Shown one piece after another: positions 33,688-41,514 of a stretch of 64,000 bases of DNA. The DNA comes from CAITJF01 sp032654645 (lineage in GTDB: Bacteria > Pseudomonadota > Gammaproteobacteria > Burkholderiales > Gallionellaceae). The position numbers and the translations under genes were made by a program. The DNA is taken from the NCBI GenBank assembly GCA_032654645.1, contig JAULAW010000004.1:124001-188000 (forward strand), in the 5' to 3' direction. How positions within the stretch are numbered: the stretch's first letter is position 1; the number at the start of each line of letters is the position of its first letter. Under the pieces are notes generated by a model. It saw only the letters and a list, made by a program, of their open reading frames with translations. It had not been told where the DNA came from and searched no databases.

Positions 33688-34755
33688 TTATTCATCCGCT
33701 ACGCGTATATCAGAAATGACCATTTCGGCGGAGACTTCACCGTTGCGGTCAATCTGGCGGATCTTGATGGGCAACAGGCGATATTCCAGCCCCAGCCAGA
33801 CGATCAGGCTATCTTCATCTGGACCGTGGATTTTGTGCACCGGCACTGCGCGCAATTTGCCCAGGCGGGTTTCAATCTCTTCTTCCCCGCCGACCGCGAT
33901 TTCGTAATTTTCCAGTTTTTTGCCGTTGCTGATGTGCATCGGCAACACGCCATTTTCGAGCGGCAATTGCGAAAGCTGGAACACGAAGCTGAGGATGTCT
34001 TGTGCCTGGCCGGGTAGCGGCACTTCACGGCCACTCGAAAAAGACAGCAACTGATCTGACCAATTAAATCTGGCTGACAGCGTTTCCCTGCCTCTTGCGG
34101 TGTTTCTTGTTTCGCTGAATTCATCCGGGCGCAGCCCTTGTGCGGTCAGCGTGCCGCTGCTGAGCTGGTTCATTTCGAAGGTGCTGAAGAGGCTGATGAT
34201 CCCGGTGGCATTCAAGCCCGCCTTGAGCGTGTAGCTTTTGTCATCGCCAATATCCAAACGATAACGTGCTTCGCCGACCGAGAAGCTGGTTCCCTTATAG
34301 GCGATAAAAGTCAGTTGTGCATGCCTGGGTAGCGGGTGCGCGGGCCGGGCTTCCTGCGCAGCCTCGGCAGGGGGAGGTAGTTGCGGCTCTGAAATAATCT
34401 GCGGGGCTTCTGCTGGTTGCGGCTCAGAAACAACCGGCGGCGTTACTGATGGCTGCGGCTCAGGAATAGCCTGCGGTATTTCCGGCGGGCCAGCGACGGT
34501 TGGCTCGGGGTCAGGCAGTTTGGCTGGGCCGGGAACTGTTGGTGCAGGCTTGGGCTTAACGCGGCGCTTTTTTACGGGAGTGAATTTGGCGGCGACCCTG
34601 GGCAGCGGTTCAAGTTTGGCGGTAAGGGGTGGCAGCGGCGCTTCGCTGGGCGGTAACTTGATTATCGGCGTAAATAGCACAATGGCATGCGCCAGCACCG
34701 ACAGTGCCATGGACAGGATGGTTCTTCCGGCTGAAGTGCGGGGCAATGCGATCAC
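33688..34755 (-). CDS. DUF3108 protein with a Pro-rich, TonB-like N-terminal region
   Basis: 355 residues. One N-terminal membrane anchor (about residues 13-33) is followed by about 110 residues rich in P, E and K (K-P-K-P-A-P-T-V-P-G-P), as in TonB-type periplasm-spanning arms. The C-terminal domain (from about 145) has the DUF3108 pattern F-x-Y-x-x-x-x-x-x-x-G-E-A-R-Y-R-L and R-P-D-E-F-S-E. Function unknown; probably envelope-associated. Its start overlaps the stop of the second DUF3108 gene upstream, so the pair is co-translated. Confidence 0.8.
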   Translation of the reverse strand: MIALPRTSAGRTILSMALSVLAHAIVLFTPIIKLPPSEAPLPPLTAKLEPLPRVAAKFTPVKKRRVKPKPAPTVPGPAKLPDPEPTVAGPPEIPQAIPEPQPSVTPPVVSEPQPAEAPQIISEPQLPPPAEAAQEARPAHPLPRHAQLTFIAYKGTSFSVGEARYRLDIGDDKSYTLKAGLNATGIISLFSTFEMNQLSSGTLTAQGLRPDEFSETRNTARGRETLSARFNWSDQLLSFSSGREVPLPGQAQDILSFVFQLSQLPLENGVLPMHISNGKKLENYEIAVGGEEEIETRLGKLRAVPVHKIHGPDEDSLIVWLGLEYRLLPIKIRQIDRNGEVSAEMVISDIRVADE

Positions 34756-35459
34756 GGCTTAATGTCGAGTTTGCTCAATACCTGGGTGAGCTGATCGCCA
34801 TTGGCATCGGTGATGGTCATTTTGCACGGCAGATTATTGTGTTGCGTGGCCAGCCATATCTCGTTGCGGGTTTCGCCTGCTTTGGCTTGATTGTCGAGAT
34901 ACAAAGTATCGAACTCTCCAACTGGTGTCTTGATCTTCTCGCTGCGTGTGATGGCGTAGTGGTAGCTGTCCAATTTTCTGCCGTTGGTCATCGGAAAATC
35001 CAGTGTTGCAGAAATTTGCAGCGGCAGGAACATGAATTGATACATCGCGCTCAAGCGGTCTTGCGTGCCATCGGGCAGCGCGGCCACCGTGCGTTGAGTC
35101 TGATGTATCAGGGTGATCTGTTTGGCGTCCCAATCGAATTCTGCATGACTGCCCTTGCTCTCGTCACGTTCGCGCTGGTAGCTGAAGCGCAGCGGTTGCA
35201 GGCCCTGTTCGCCGATCAAGCCGCTGCTGCTGACAAAAACCTTTTCCGGTTTGAACACCGCCAGCAAGCCCAGCGGGGTCGTGGTGCTGGACAGCGCATA
35301 GCGGTTATTGTCGCGCGTATAAGTTTCTTCAATCTGCCCGATTTTCAAACTGTCTTTGTAAACATCGTAAGTGGCATGGACGCTGCCCGGTGCGTCAGCA
35401 AATGCAGAGCCAACGGCGCACAGCATGAGCCATGCGATAGACTGCAACAGATATTTCAT
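34752..35459 (-). CDS. DUF3108-domain periplasmic protein
   Basis: 235 residues with a signal peptide (M-K-Y-L-L-Q-S-I-A-W-L-M-L-C-A-V-G-S-A-F-A). The domain follows the DUF3108 layout: A-T-Y-D-V-Y-K-D-S-L-K-I-G-Q at the start, and the L-Q-P-L-R-F-S-Y-Q-R strand in the middle. It is likely a beta-rich periplasmic protein of unknown role. It lies directly after purN (2 bp) and overlaps the second DUF3108 gene by four bases. Confidence 0.82.
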   Translation of the reverse strand: MKYLLQSIAWLMLCAVGSAFADAPGSVHATYDVYKDSLKIGQIEETYTRDNNRYALSSTTTPLGLLAVFKPEKVFVSSSGLIGEQGLQPLRFSYQRERDESKGSHAEFDWDAKQITLIHQTQRTVAALPDGTQDRLSAMYQFMFLPLQISATLDFPMTNGRKLDSYHYAITRSEKIKTPVGEFDTLYLDNQAKAGETRNEIWLATQHNNLPCKMTITDANGDQLTQVLSKLDIKP

Positions 35460-35461
35460 GG

Positions 35462-36100
35462 CTACTCCAGGCCGGGTGAAACCAACGTAAAACCGGGCTG
35501 TTTAAGATGCCGGAATATGACCTGCCCTCGCTCGTTCAGTTTGAATTGATTATTGCAAAACCAGCGGATGGCTTGCGGGTAGATGCGATGCTCTTCGTGC
35601 AGCACCCGCGCCGCCAGGGTTGTCGGGGTATCATCCATCAGCACCGGCACGGCGGCCTGGATGATGATGGGGCCGTGGTCGAGGTCGCTGGTGACGAAAT
35701 GCACGGTGCAGCCGTGTATTTTTACGCCATCCTTGAGCGCGCGCGCGTGCGTGTCGAGACCGCTATATGCGGGCAGCAGCGAGGGGTGGATATTGATGAG
35801 CCTGCCTTGGTAGCGCGCCACAAAAGCGGGGGTGAGGATGCGCATGAATCCGGCGAGCACCACGAGATCGGGCTGGTAGCGGTCTATGGCAGCGGCAAGC
35901 GCGGCATCGAACGACTCGCGGTCGGAGTAGTCGCGGTGCGCCACGATTTGTGTTGCGATGCCATGTTGTTCGGCGATGGCTAAACCCGGCGCATCGGCGC
36001 GGTTGCTGACGACCGCCGCCACGCGGCAGGGCAGGTTTGCTTCCAGCAGCGCCTGCATATTGCTGCCGCGTCCGGAGATCAAAATGACGATGTTCTTCAC
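35462..36100 (-). CDS. purN: Phosphoribosylglycinamide formyltransferase
   Basis: 212 residues. The N-terminal I-S-G-R-G-S-N-M-Q-A binds the phosphate, and the catalytic set is visible in I-N-I-H-P-S-L-L-P (Asn, His) and V-T-S-D-L-D-H-G-P-I-I (Asp). It transfers formyl from 10-formyltetrahydrofolate to GAR in purine synthesis. purM is 6 bp upstream on the same strand. Confidence 0.97.
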   Translation of the reverse strand: MKNIVILISGRGSNMQALLEANLPCRVAAVVSNRADAPGLAIAEQHGIATQIVAHRDYSDRESFDAALAAAIDRYQPDLVVLAGFMRILTPAFVARYQGRLINIHPSLLPAYSGLDTHARALKDGVKIHGCTVHFVTSDLDHGPIIIQAAVPVLMDDTPTTLAARVLHEEHRIYPQAIRWFCNNQFKLNERGQVIFRHLKQPGFTLVSPGLE

Positions 36101-36106
36101 GTTGTC

Positions 36107-37150
36107 CTATTCGACCCGGGTTTGCGCCCCATCACCGTGGCGCGCCTGTATGTCGCCGATCACCCGCACGGTTTCCCCGGCGGCTTCTAGCTGGTTGATT
36201 GCGCTAGCGGCATCACTCTTGGCTACGATCACCACCATGCCGATGCCGCAGTTGAAGGTGCGGTACATTTCCTGTTGCGCCACGTTGCCTTGCTCGCGCA
36301 GCCAGTCGAACAGTTTCGGTGTGTGCCAGGATTTTCCATCCAGCACGGCGGTGACATTTTCCGGCAACACGCGCGGCACGTTTTCCAGCAGGCCGCCGCC
36401 GGTTATGTGCGCCATGCCTTTGACCTTGATTTTTTGCATCAGCGCCAACAGCGGTTTCACATAGATGCGGGTGGGCGCCATGATGCAATCGGCCAGCGTG
36501 CGCCCGCCGTCGAACTGGGCGTCGAGGTCGGGAGCGGAGCGCCCGATAATCTTGCGCACCAGCGAATAGCCGTTGGAATGCGCGCCGCTGGAGGCCAGCC
36601 CCAGCACCACATCGCCGGGTTTGATGTCGGCGCCGGTGATGATGTTGGCTTTTTCCACCACGCCCACCGCGAAACCGGCGAGGTCGTATTCACCTGCCGG
36701 ATACATGCCCGGCATCTCGGCGGTCTCGCCGCCGATCAGCGCGCAACCGGCCTGCTCGCAGCCCGCCGCGATGCCCTTGATGACTTCGGTGGCGGCTTCC
36801 ACATCCAGCTTGCCGCAGGCAAAATAATCGAGGAAGAACAGCGGCTCTGCGCCCTGCACCAGGATGTCGTTTACGCTCATCGCCACCAGATCTATGCCGA
36901 CTGTGTCGTGGCGGTTGAGTTCGAACGCCAGTTTCAATTTAGTGCCCACGCCGTCGGTGCCGGAAACCAATACCGGTTCGCGGAATTTCTTGGAAATTTC
37001 GACCAGTCCACCGAAGCCGCCGATGCCACTCAAGACCTCGGGGCGCATGGTGCGTTTGGCATAAGGCTTGATGTTTTCGACCAGGCGGTCTCCGGCGTCA
37101 ATGTCCACACCGGCATCGCGGTAGGAAAGGCTGTTGCTGGATGGAATCAA
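36107..37150 (-). CDS. purM: Phosphoribosylformylglycinamidine cyclo-ligase
   Basis: 347 residues, full length. Hallmarks are S-Y-R-D-A-G-V-D-I-D-A-G-D at the N-terminus, S-G-T-D-G-V-G-T-K-L-K, I-G-G-E-T-A-E-M-P-G-M-Y, and H-I-T-G-G-G-L-L-E-N in the C-terminal half. It makes aminoimidazole ribonucleotide. It is divergent from hda, with a repeat-filled 240-bp gap between them. Confidence 0.97.
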   Translation of the reverse strand: MIPSSNSLSYRDAGVDIDAGDRLVENIKPYAKRTMRPEVLSGIGGFGGLVEISKKFREPVLVSGTDGVGTKLKLAFELNRHDTVGIDLVAMSVNDILVQGAEPLFFLDYFACGKLDVEAATEVIKGIAAGCEQAGCALIGGETAEMPGMYPAGEYDLAGFAVGVVEKANIITGADIKPGDVVLGLASSGAHSNGYSLVRKIIGRSAPDLDAQFDGGRTLADCIMAPTRIYVKPLLALMQKIKVKGMAHITGGGLLENVPRVLPENVTAVLDGKSWHTPKLFDWLREQGNVAQQEMYRTFNCGIGMVVIVAKSDAASAINQLEAAGETVRVIGDIQARHGDGAQTRVE

Positions 37151-37226
37151 GTTGAGTTCTCGCTTTCTTCGGGATAAAGTGCAGGCCGTTCTGTTTATTG
37201 ATTTTACCCCAAATGCCCATACAACC

Positions 37227-37369
37227 TGGAAAAAGCAGTTGGCGGTTTTGTAGGTGCGAATTTATTCGCACTAACAACGGGCTATATGCGAATAAATTCG
37301 CACCTACGAATGCAGCCTACCAGCATGAAGCTAAAAATTTCCGCCAACTGCCGTTTCCAGGATGCAACG
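37227..37369. repeat. Compound palindrome between purM and hda
   Basis: Outer arms TGGAAAAAGCAGTTGGCGG and CCGCCAACTGCCGTTTCCA enclose two copies of the GTAGGTGCGAAT/ATTCGCACCTAC hairpin (from 37250 and 37286). The same outer arm follows the copy at 16708. The element separates the divergent promoters of purM and hda. Confidence 0.7.
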
Positions 37370-37393
37370 TTCTGGTGATGGGTTGCGTTGACC

Positions 37394-38062
37394 ATGACAC
37401 AACTGCTACTTAACATCACCCCCGACTGGCTACCCACACTGGACAATTTTGTTGCCGGGCGCAACGTCGAGTTGCTCTCGGCGTTGCGCCATGCGTTGGC
37501 GGGAGCGGTGAACGAGCGATGTTTTTACCTGTGGGGAGAGGCGGGCAGCGGCAAGAGCCATCTGCTGCAAGCGGCGGTGGAGCAGGCGCGCGCGTTGGGG
37601 CAACCCGCAATTTATACCCGCAGCACCGTGCCGGAGGCCGTTCAAGTGATTGCAGTTGACGATGTGGAGGCTCTGGATGCTGCCGCTCAGATTGCGCTGT
37701 TCAATCTCTACAACCAACTGCGCGAAAGCGGCGGCATGTTGCTGGTGAGCGGTATAGTGGCGCCCGCTCATCTGCATCTGCGCGATGACCTGCGCACACG
37801 GCTGGGCTGGGGGCTGGTGTACCAGGTGCATGGCCTGAGCGATGAAGAAAAAGCACAGGCGCTGGAGGGTCACGCGCAGGCGCGCGGCTTTGTCGTGCCG
37901 CATGAAGTGGCGCAATACCTGTTGCGCCACGGGCGGCGCGATTTGCCCGCGCTGCTGGCAACCCTGGATGCGCTGGATACGCATTGCCTGCGCCTGAAGC
38001 GCGGGGCGTCCGTGCCGTTATTGAAAGAAGTGATACAAACATTTATTCCGGAGCAATTGTGA
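37394..38062 (+). CDS. hda: DnaA regulatory inactivator Hda
   Basis: 222 residues from the ATG at 37394. It is a short DnaA-like AAA+ protein with Walker A G-E-A-G-S-G-K-S-H-L-L and a Walker B-like A-V-D-D-V-E-A-L-D; the DnaA DNA-binding domain is absent. With the sliding clamp it promotes ATP hydrolysis on DnaA to stop re-initiation. The stop overlaps the next gene's GTG start. Confidence 0.92.
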   Translation: MTQLLLNITPDWLPTLDNFVAGRNVELLSALRHALAGAVNERCFYLWGEAGSGKSHLLQAAVEQARALGQPAIYTRSTVPEAVQVIAVDDVEALDAAAQIALFNLYNQLRESGGMLLVSGIVAPAHLHLRDDLRTRLGWGLVYQVHGLSDEEKAQALEGHAQARGFVVPHEVAQYLLRHGRRDLPALLATLDALDTHCLRLKRGASVPLLKEVIQTFIPEQL

Positions 38063-38721
38063 ATTTAGCGCTATTTGATTTGGACAATACCTTGTTGAGC
38101 GGTGACAGCGATTTCGAGTGGGCGCAGTTTCTCATCGAGCAGGGCGTGCTCGACCGCGAACTATTCGAAACGAAGAACCTGGCTTTTTACGAGCAGTACA
38201 AGGCGGGCACGCTGGACATCCACGAGTTCCTCGACTTCCAGTTGAAGCCCTTGTCGCGCCACGCGCGCAAGGTGCTGGACGCATGGCATGAGGAATTCAT
38301 GCGGCGCAAGGTGCGCGGCATGATAGGTTCCGCCGCACGCGAACTGGTGACGCGGCACCGCGCGGCGAATGATGTGTGCGTCATCATCACCGCCACCAAC
38401 AGCTTTGTGACCGCGCCGATCGCGCGCGAGTTTGGCGTGGAGCACCTGATTGCCACCGAGCCGGAACAGAAGAACGGTGAATTTACCGGGCGCGTGTCCG
38501 GTGTGCCGTGCTTCCGCGAGGGCAAGATCACCCGCCTGGAAAGCTGGATGGCGCAACAAGGGTGGAGCTGGGAAAGTTTTGCCGGGAGCTGGTTTTATAG
38601 CGATTCGCTGAACGACCTGCCGCTGCTGCGCAAAGTGAAAAATCCGGTGGCGGTTGACCCGGACGCCACGTTGCGCGCACATGCCGAGGAGCAGGGCTGG
38701 CGCATCATGACGTTGCGTTAA
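38059..38721 (+). CDS. HAD-IB family phosphatase (SerB-like)
   Basis: 220 residues from a GTG at 38059 that overlaps the hda stop. HAD motif I is L-F-D-L-D-N-T-L-L; motif II I-T-A-T-N; motif III/IV region K-I-T-R-L and Y-S-D-S-L-N-D-L-P-L-L. These proteins hydrolyse small phosphomonoesters such as phosphoserine or histidinol phosphate; the substrate is not certain. The hda-HAD pair is typical for betaproteobacteria. The 3' 360 bp and downstream DNA are duplicated at 41133-41768. Confidence 0.88.
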   Translation: MNLALFDLDNTLLSGDSDFEWAQFLIEQGVLDRELFETKNLAFYEQYKAGTLDIHEFLDFQLKPLSRHARKVLDAWHEEFMRRKVRGMIGSAARELVTRHRAANDVCVIITATNSFVTAPIAREFGVEHLIATEPEQKNGEFTGRVSGVPCFREGKITRLESWMAQQGWSWESFAGSWFYSDSLNDLPLLRKVKNPVAVDPDATLRAHAEEQGWRIMTLR

Positions 38722-38757
38722 TCCCAATGCTGTTCATTTAAGAAAAATTCCATTCGC

Positions 38758-38822
38758 CCTGATAACCAGCGACTTGGCCGCCCGTCTTTGGGCGGCTTAG
38801 TCGAATGGCTAGTTGTTGCATC
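38758..38822. repeat. ACTAGCCATTC repeat, inverted copy 2
   Basis: GATAACCAGCGACTTGGCCG, a hairpin CCGCCCGTCTTTGGGCGG, then TTAGTCGAATGGCTAGTTG. It is the inverse of the copy at 4893 and is repeated, diverged, in the duplicated segment at 41649. Confidence 0.65.
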
Positions 38823-38876
38823 AGCATGTCGAAGGGCTACCTTCGCTTCGCTCACATGCGCATTCTTTTCGCGCTT

Positions 38877-38913
38877 GTTTCAATCCTCGCCCGCGCCGAG
38901 GCGCGGGCGCTAC
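38877..38913 (-). CRISPR. Single CRISPR repeat (relic), copy 1
   Basis: A 37-bp sequence which on the minus strand begins GTAGCGCCCGCGCC, has palindromic arms CGCCCGCG/CGCGGGCG and ends GAGGATTGAAAC, the usual ending of many type I CRISPR repeats. A near-identical copy stands at 41732-41768. On its far side a 36-nt spacer-sized segment (38841-38876) is followed by GGGCTAC, which looks like the edge of a degenerate terminal repeat. It directly abuts the truncated cas1. Confidence 0.65.
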
Positions 38914-39010
38914 AGCAGTTGGTGACCACGCCCACCCGCAGCGTGTTGTTCTCCAGATGGAGATAGGCGTTCTGGGTCATCACATAAAGTGTATTTTGAA
39001 TTGTGCGCAA
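38914..39010 (-). pseudogene. cas1: cas1 5' fragment
   Basis: The minus strand from TTG 39010 reads M-R-T-I-Q-N-T-L-Y-V-M-T-Q-N-A-Y-L-H-L-E and continues N-N-T-L-R-V-G-V-V, the typical opening of a type I Cas1 protein. About 31 codons remain before the sequence becomes the CRISPR repeat at 38913. Everything else of cas1, all of cas2 and the leader are gone, most simply by one deletion. The initiation codon would be TTG; this is inferred from homology to the usual Cas1 start. Confidence 0.65.
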
Positions 39011-39056
39011 TTTGTATTACAATCTGTATGTCAAAAAGACATTCAAGGTGGCTGAA

Positions 39057-39362
39057 ATGGGAACACTAACTTTGCGCTTGCCGGAAAAGCTGGACCAGCA
39101 ATTAACCGTATTAGCGGCACAGACCCACCAGAACCGTTCCGAGTTGGCGCGCACGGCATTGGAGAAGTTTGTGCGTGACCAAGAACGAGAACAACTTCTA
39201 GCCGGGATGGTTGAAGCTTTTCGTTTTTTGGCGACCAATCCTGATGCGCGTGCCGAAAGCATTGCAATCGCGGAAGAATTCGCGGTTGCGGATAGCGAAG
39301 CACTCGATATTTCAGAAGGACGCAAACCTGGTGATCCCGAACCTGAACAGTGGTGGAAATAA
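39057..39362 (+). CDS. Ribbon-helix-helix antitoxin (CopG type) of a MazF-like module
   Basis: About 101 residues from ATG 39057, preceded by AAGGTGG. The N-terminus L-T-L-R-L-P-E-K-L-D-Q-Q-L and Q-N-R-S-E-L-A-R-T-A-L-E form the ribbon-helix-helix DNA-binding unit. The acidic C-terminus is the part expected to bind the toxin. The stop overlaps the toxin start. The start lies 46 bp from the remnant cas1 start on the opposite strand, so the divergent region may carry both promoters, with autoregulation by the antitoxin. Confidence 0.82.
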   Translation: MGTLTLRLPEKLDQQLTVLAAQTHQNRSELARTALEKFVRDQEREQLLAGMVEAFRFLATNPDARAESIAIAEEFAVADSEALDISEGRKPGDPEPEQWWK

Positions 39363-39724
39363 TGCGTCGCGGAGAAATATGGGTTGCGCGACTCAATCCC
39401 AATGTAGGTGCAGAAATCGGCAAAGTTCGCCCGGTTGTCATTTTGATGGAGCCGCTCTTTCTTGAGGCGGGATCGCCGGTTGTCATGGCGGCGCCGCTTA
39501 CTACAAAATATTGGCCGGGGCTCGCCCAACTGCGCATTGCAGTGCCCGCACGTGACCGCTTGTTGAAAGATAGTCATATCGTCCTGGAGCAAATGCGGGC
39601 ACTGGATCGGAGTCGTTTTGGCAAGCACTCTCTGGGTAGATTAACCCCGGAAGAAATGAGCGTGGTGGAGCAACGATTGATGATGATGTTTGGCATTTTT
39701 ATTTCATCAGGTCAGCGGCGCTGA
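39362..39724 (+). CDS. MazF/PemK-type endoribonuclease toxin
   Basis: 120 residues. M-R-R-G-E-I-W-V-A-R-L and G-K-V-R-P-V-V-I-L are the MazF N-terminal strands, with the conserved Arg in R-P. Such toxins cut mRNA until held by the antitoxin. The start codon overlaps the antitoxin stop. The 3' end overlaps the 3' end of cas4, encoded on the other strand, by 26 bp. Confidence 0.85.
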   Translation: MRRGEIWVARLNPNVGAEIGKVRPVVILMEPLFLEAGSPVVMAAPLTTKYWPGLAQLRIAVPARDRLLKDSHIVLEQMRALDRSRFGKHSLGRLTPEEMSVVEQRLMMMFGIFISSGQRR

Positions 39725-40334
39725 ACAACTCCTCGCGCAAAGACTTCAACCTGTGCCGTTCCGCCAGCGCGTCGGGCTGGCAAATTTCCTTCAGCGAACA
39801 CTCCTTGCAGCGCGCATCATTGACCGGAGGCGGCAGCTTGCCTGAATCCATCATCGCGCGAATAGAGTTCACGGTCTCTTCCACCTTGCCGCGCAAATCT
39901 TGCGTAATCGCCACCTCCCGCCTGCGCCGCGAACCGTGGTGATAGATCGCACCATGCGTGATGACCTTGCCGGTCATTTCTTCCAGACACATTGCCTGTG
40001 CCACCAATTGCAGATCATCATTGAGACGCCTCTTGCGTTCCCCATGCTTGTATTCCACCGGATAGATATTGCCACCCGGCCAGAATTCCACCACGTCACA
40101 TTTGCCGATTAGCCCAAGCCGCTCAGACCATACGGGCAAGGCATACTCAGCCCGCGCACTTTCGCGGGTTGTCACATACCCCGACTGATCCACGCGCTCA
40201 TGTTCAGCGTTGCCGCGTGCAGTGTGGATGTTGTCGGAAAATTCGCTCTCCAAATAAATCAAACCACAACGTCTCGGGCAATAAGTGTACTGGTTGAGGG
40301 CGGAAACGTTGATGGGGTCGGCTATTTCGTTCAT
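39699..40334 (-). CDS. cas4: CRISPR-associated Cas4 nuclease
   Basis: 211 residues and apparently intact. The first Fe-S cysteine is in Q-Y-T-Y-C-P-R-R-C, and the other three in C-K-E-C-S-L-K-E-I-C. The RecB-like nuclease motifs are G-K-C-D-V-V-E-F and Y-P-V-E-Y-K-H-G. Cas4 trims prespacers and checks the PAM with Cas1-Cas2. Here its partners are ruined: cas7 is only a 3' fragment upstream, cas1 a 5' fragment downstream. Its survival while its neighbours decayed is notable. Confidence 0.9.
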   Translation of the reverse strand: MNEIADPINVSALNQYTYCPRRCGLIYLESEFSDNIHTARGNAEHERVDQSGYVTTRESARAEYALPVWSERLGLIGKCDVVEFWPGGNIYPVEYKHGERKRRLNDDLQLVAQAMCLEEMTGKVITHGAIYHHGSRRRREVAITQDLRGKVEETVNSIRAMMDSGKLPPPVNDARCKECSLKEICQPDALAERHRLKSLREELFSAADLMK

Positions 40335-40384
40335 GGCAGTGGTGCTATCATATCGCTTGAATTTTCGTACCTACGGAGGGCATC

Positions 40385-40633
40385 ATGGCAACAATTCTGG
40401 AAGAACTGGAAAGTCAGGCTTTGCAACTATCGCCGCCGGAACGTGGCAAGTTGATCCATCGCCTGATCCTCAGCCTTGAAAGCGAACCCGAAGATTCGCC
40501 GGAAGCCATAGCACAAGCTTGGGACGAAGAAATCGCCCGTCGCGTGGCGGACATGGATGCCGGTAAGACAGTCTGGATTCCGGCAGAAGAAGTATTCGCA
40601 CGACTTGATGCCATTATCGAAAACGCACGCTGA
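40385..40633 (+). CDS. Addiction-module antitoxin (TIGR02574-like)
   Basis: 82 residues. L-S-P-P-E-R-G-K-L-I-H-R-L-I-L-S-L-E and A-W-D-E-E-I-A-R-R-V are the features of small antitoxins paired with RelE/ParE toxins. The start is 50 bp from the divergent cas4 start. The toxin gene begins 4 bp after its stop. It fills the junction between the cas7 remnant and cas4. Confidence 0.82.
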   Translation: MATILEELESQALQLSPPERGKLIHRLILSLESEPEDSPEAIAQAWDEEIARRVADMDAGKTVWIPAEEVFARLDAIIENAR

Positions 40634-40636
40634 TTG

Positions 40637-40930
40637 ATGCGCGTCTCGTTCAATCCAGAGGCGCTCGCTGAAGCAGAAGAAGCGACCCATTGGTATCGAG
40701 ATAATGGCGGATCATCGCCCAGCCGCGCTTTCACCCAGGAATTGCAGCGCGTCGTCCGACTGGCCGCCGAACAACTCGGTGTCGGCACTGCTGGACTGCA
40801 CGGAACGGTTCGTCTGTATTTCAAGCGTTTCCCATACACATTAGTTTTTCGAATTCAGGGCGCATCCGTCAGAGTGATCGCGATTGCCCATCACAGCCGC
40901 CGTCCCGGATATTGGGTTGGGCGGTGCTGA
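40637..40930 (+). CDS. RelE/ParE-family toxin
   Basis: 97 residues from ATG 40637. F-N-P-E-A-L-A-E-A-E-E-A-T-H-W-Y and F-P-Y-T-L-V-F-R-I and I-A-I-A-H-H-S-R-R-P-G-Y-W are typical of the ParE/RelE fold. The stop is 2 bp from the stop codon of the convergent cas7 fragment, so the module fits tightly into the cas7-cas4 junction. Confidence 0.85.
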   Translation: MRVSFNPEALAEAEEATHWYRDNGGSSPSRAFTQELQRVVRLAAEQLGVGTAGLHGTVRLYFKRFPYTLVFRIQGASVRVIAIAHHSRRPGYWVGRC

Positions 40931-40932
40931 TC

Positions 40933-41130
40933 TCAACCAACTTTCCTCAGTAACTCCACGCCCTGTGGCAATCCGGCGTCATTCACCGTAACTGTGTAAT
41001 CGGAAAAATCGCGCGCAGGTTCACCGGTGTTTTTCTCTGCTTTCACCAGATTGAACAGGCTATGCGCGGGCGCATTGCCTAACTCGCCACTGTGCTTGAA
41101 CACATACAGCCCGCGCGTCGTCATCTCGCC
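40933..41130 (-). pseudogene. cas7: cas7 (csd2, type I-C) 3' fragment
   Basis: About 65 codons end in G-L-Y-V-F-K-H-S-G-E-L-G-N-A-P-A-H-S-L-F and D-Y-T-V-T-V-N-D-A-G-L-P-Q-G-V-E-L, which I recognise as the C-terminus of type I-C Cas7 (Csd2). The 5' part is replaced at 41133 by duplicated DNA of the HAD gene. Its place upstream of cas4 on the same strand is the normal type I-C order (cas7-cas4-cas1). No cas3, cas5 or cas8 is in the window. Confidence 0.65.
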
Positions 41131-41132
41131 GC

Positions 41133-41494
41133 GCGCGGCGAATGATGTGTGCGTCATCATCACCGCCACCAACAGCTTTGTGACCGCGCCGATCGCGCGC
41201 GAGTTTGGCATAGAGCACCTGATTGCCACCGAACCGGAGCAGAAGGGCGGCGAATTCACCGGGCGCGTGGCCGGTGTGCCATGCTTTCGCGAGGGCAAGA
41301 TCACCCGCCTGGAAAGCTGGATGGCGCAACATGGATGGAACTGGAACAGCTTTGCCGGGAGCTGGTTTTACAGCGATTCGCTGAACGACCTGCCGTTGCT
41401 GCGCAAAGTGAAGAGCCCGGTGGCGGTTGACCCGGACGCCACGTTGCGCGCACATGCCGGGGAGCAGAGCTGGCGCATCATGACGTTGCGTTAA
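41133..41494 (+). pseudogene. Duplicated 3' part of the HAD phosphatase gene
   Basis: From GCGCGGCGAATGATG onward this is a close copy of 38360-38721 (A-A-N-D-V-C-V-I-I-T-A-T-N-S-F to the end W-R-I-M-T-L-R), with scattered changes. It lacks the first 100 codons, including the catalytic D-L-D-N-T, so it cannot be an active phosphatase. Homology continues downstream to the CRISPR repeat, giving direct repeats of roughly 550 bp on both sides of the cas relic. An open frame from 41027 reads into it by chance. Confidence 0.85.
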
Positions 41495-41514
41495 TCCCAA
41501 TGCTGCTCATTTAA

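Noticed and set aside
41027..41494. 155-codon frame joining cas7-antisense DNA to the HAD copy
   Set aside because: The N-terminal part is antisense to the cas7 fragment and there is no ribosome site; only the HAD-derived part is meaningful, as a pseudogene.
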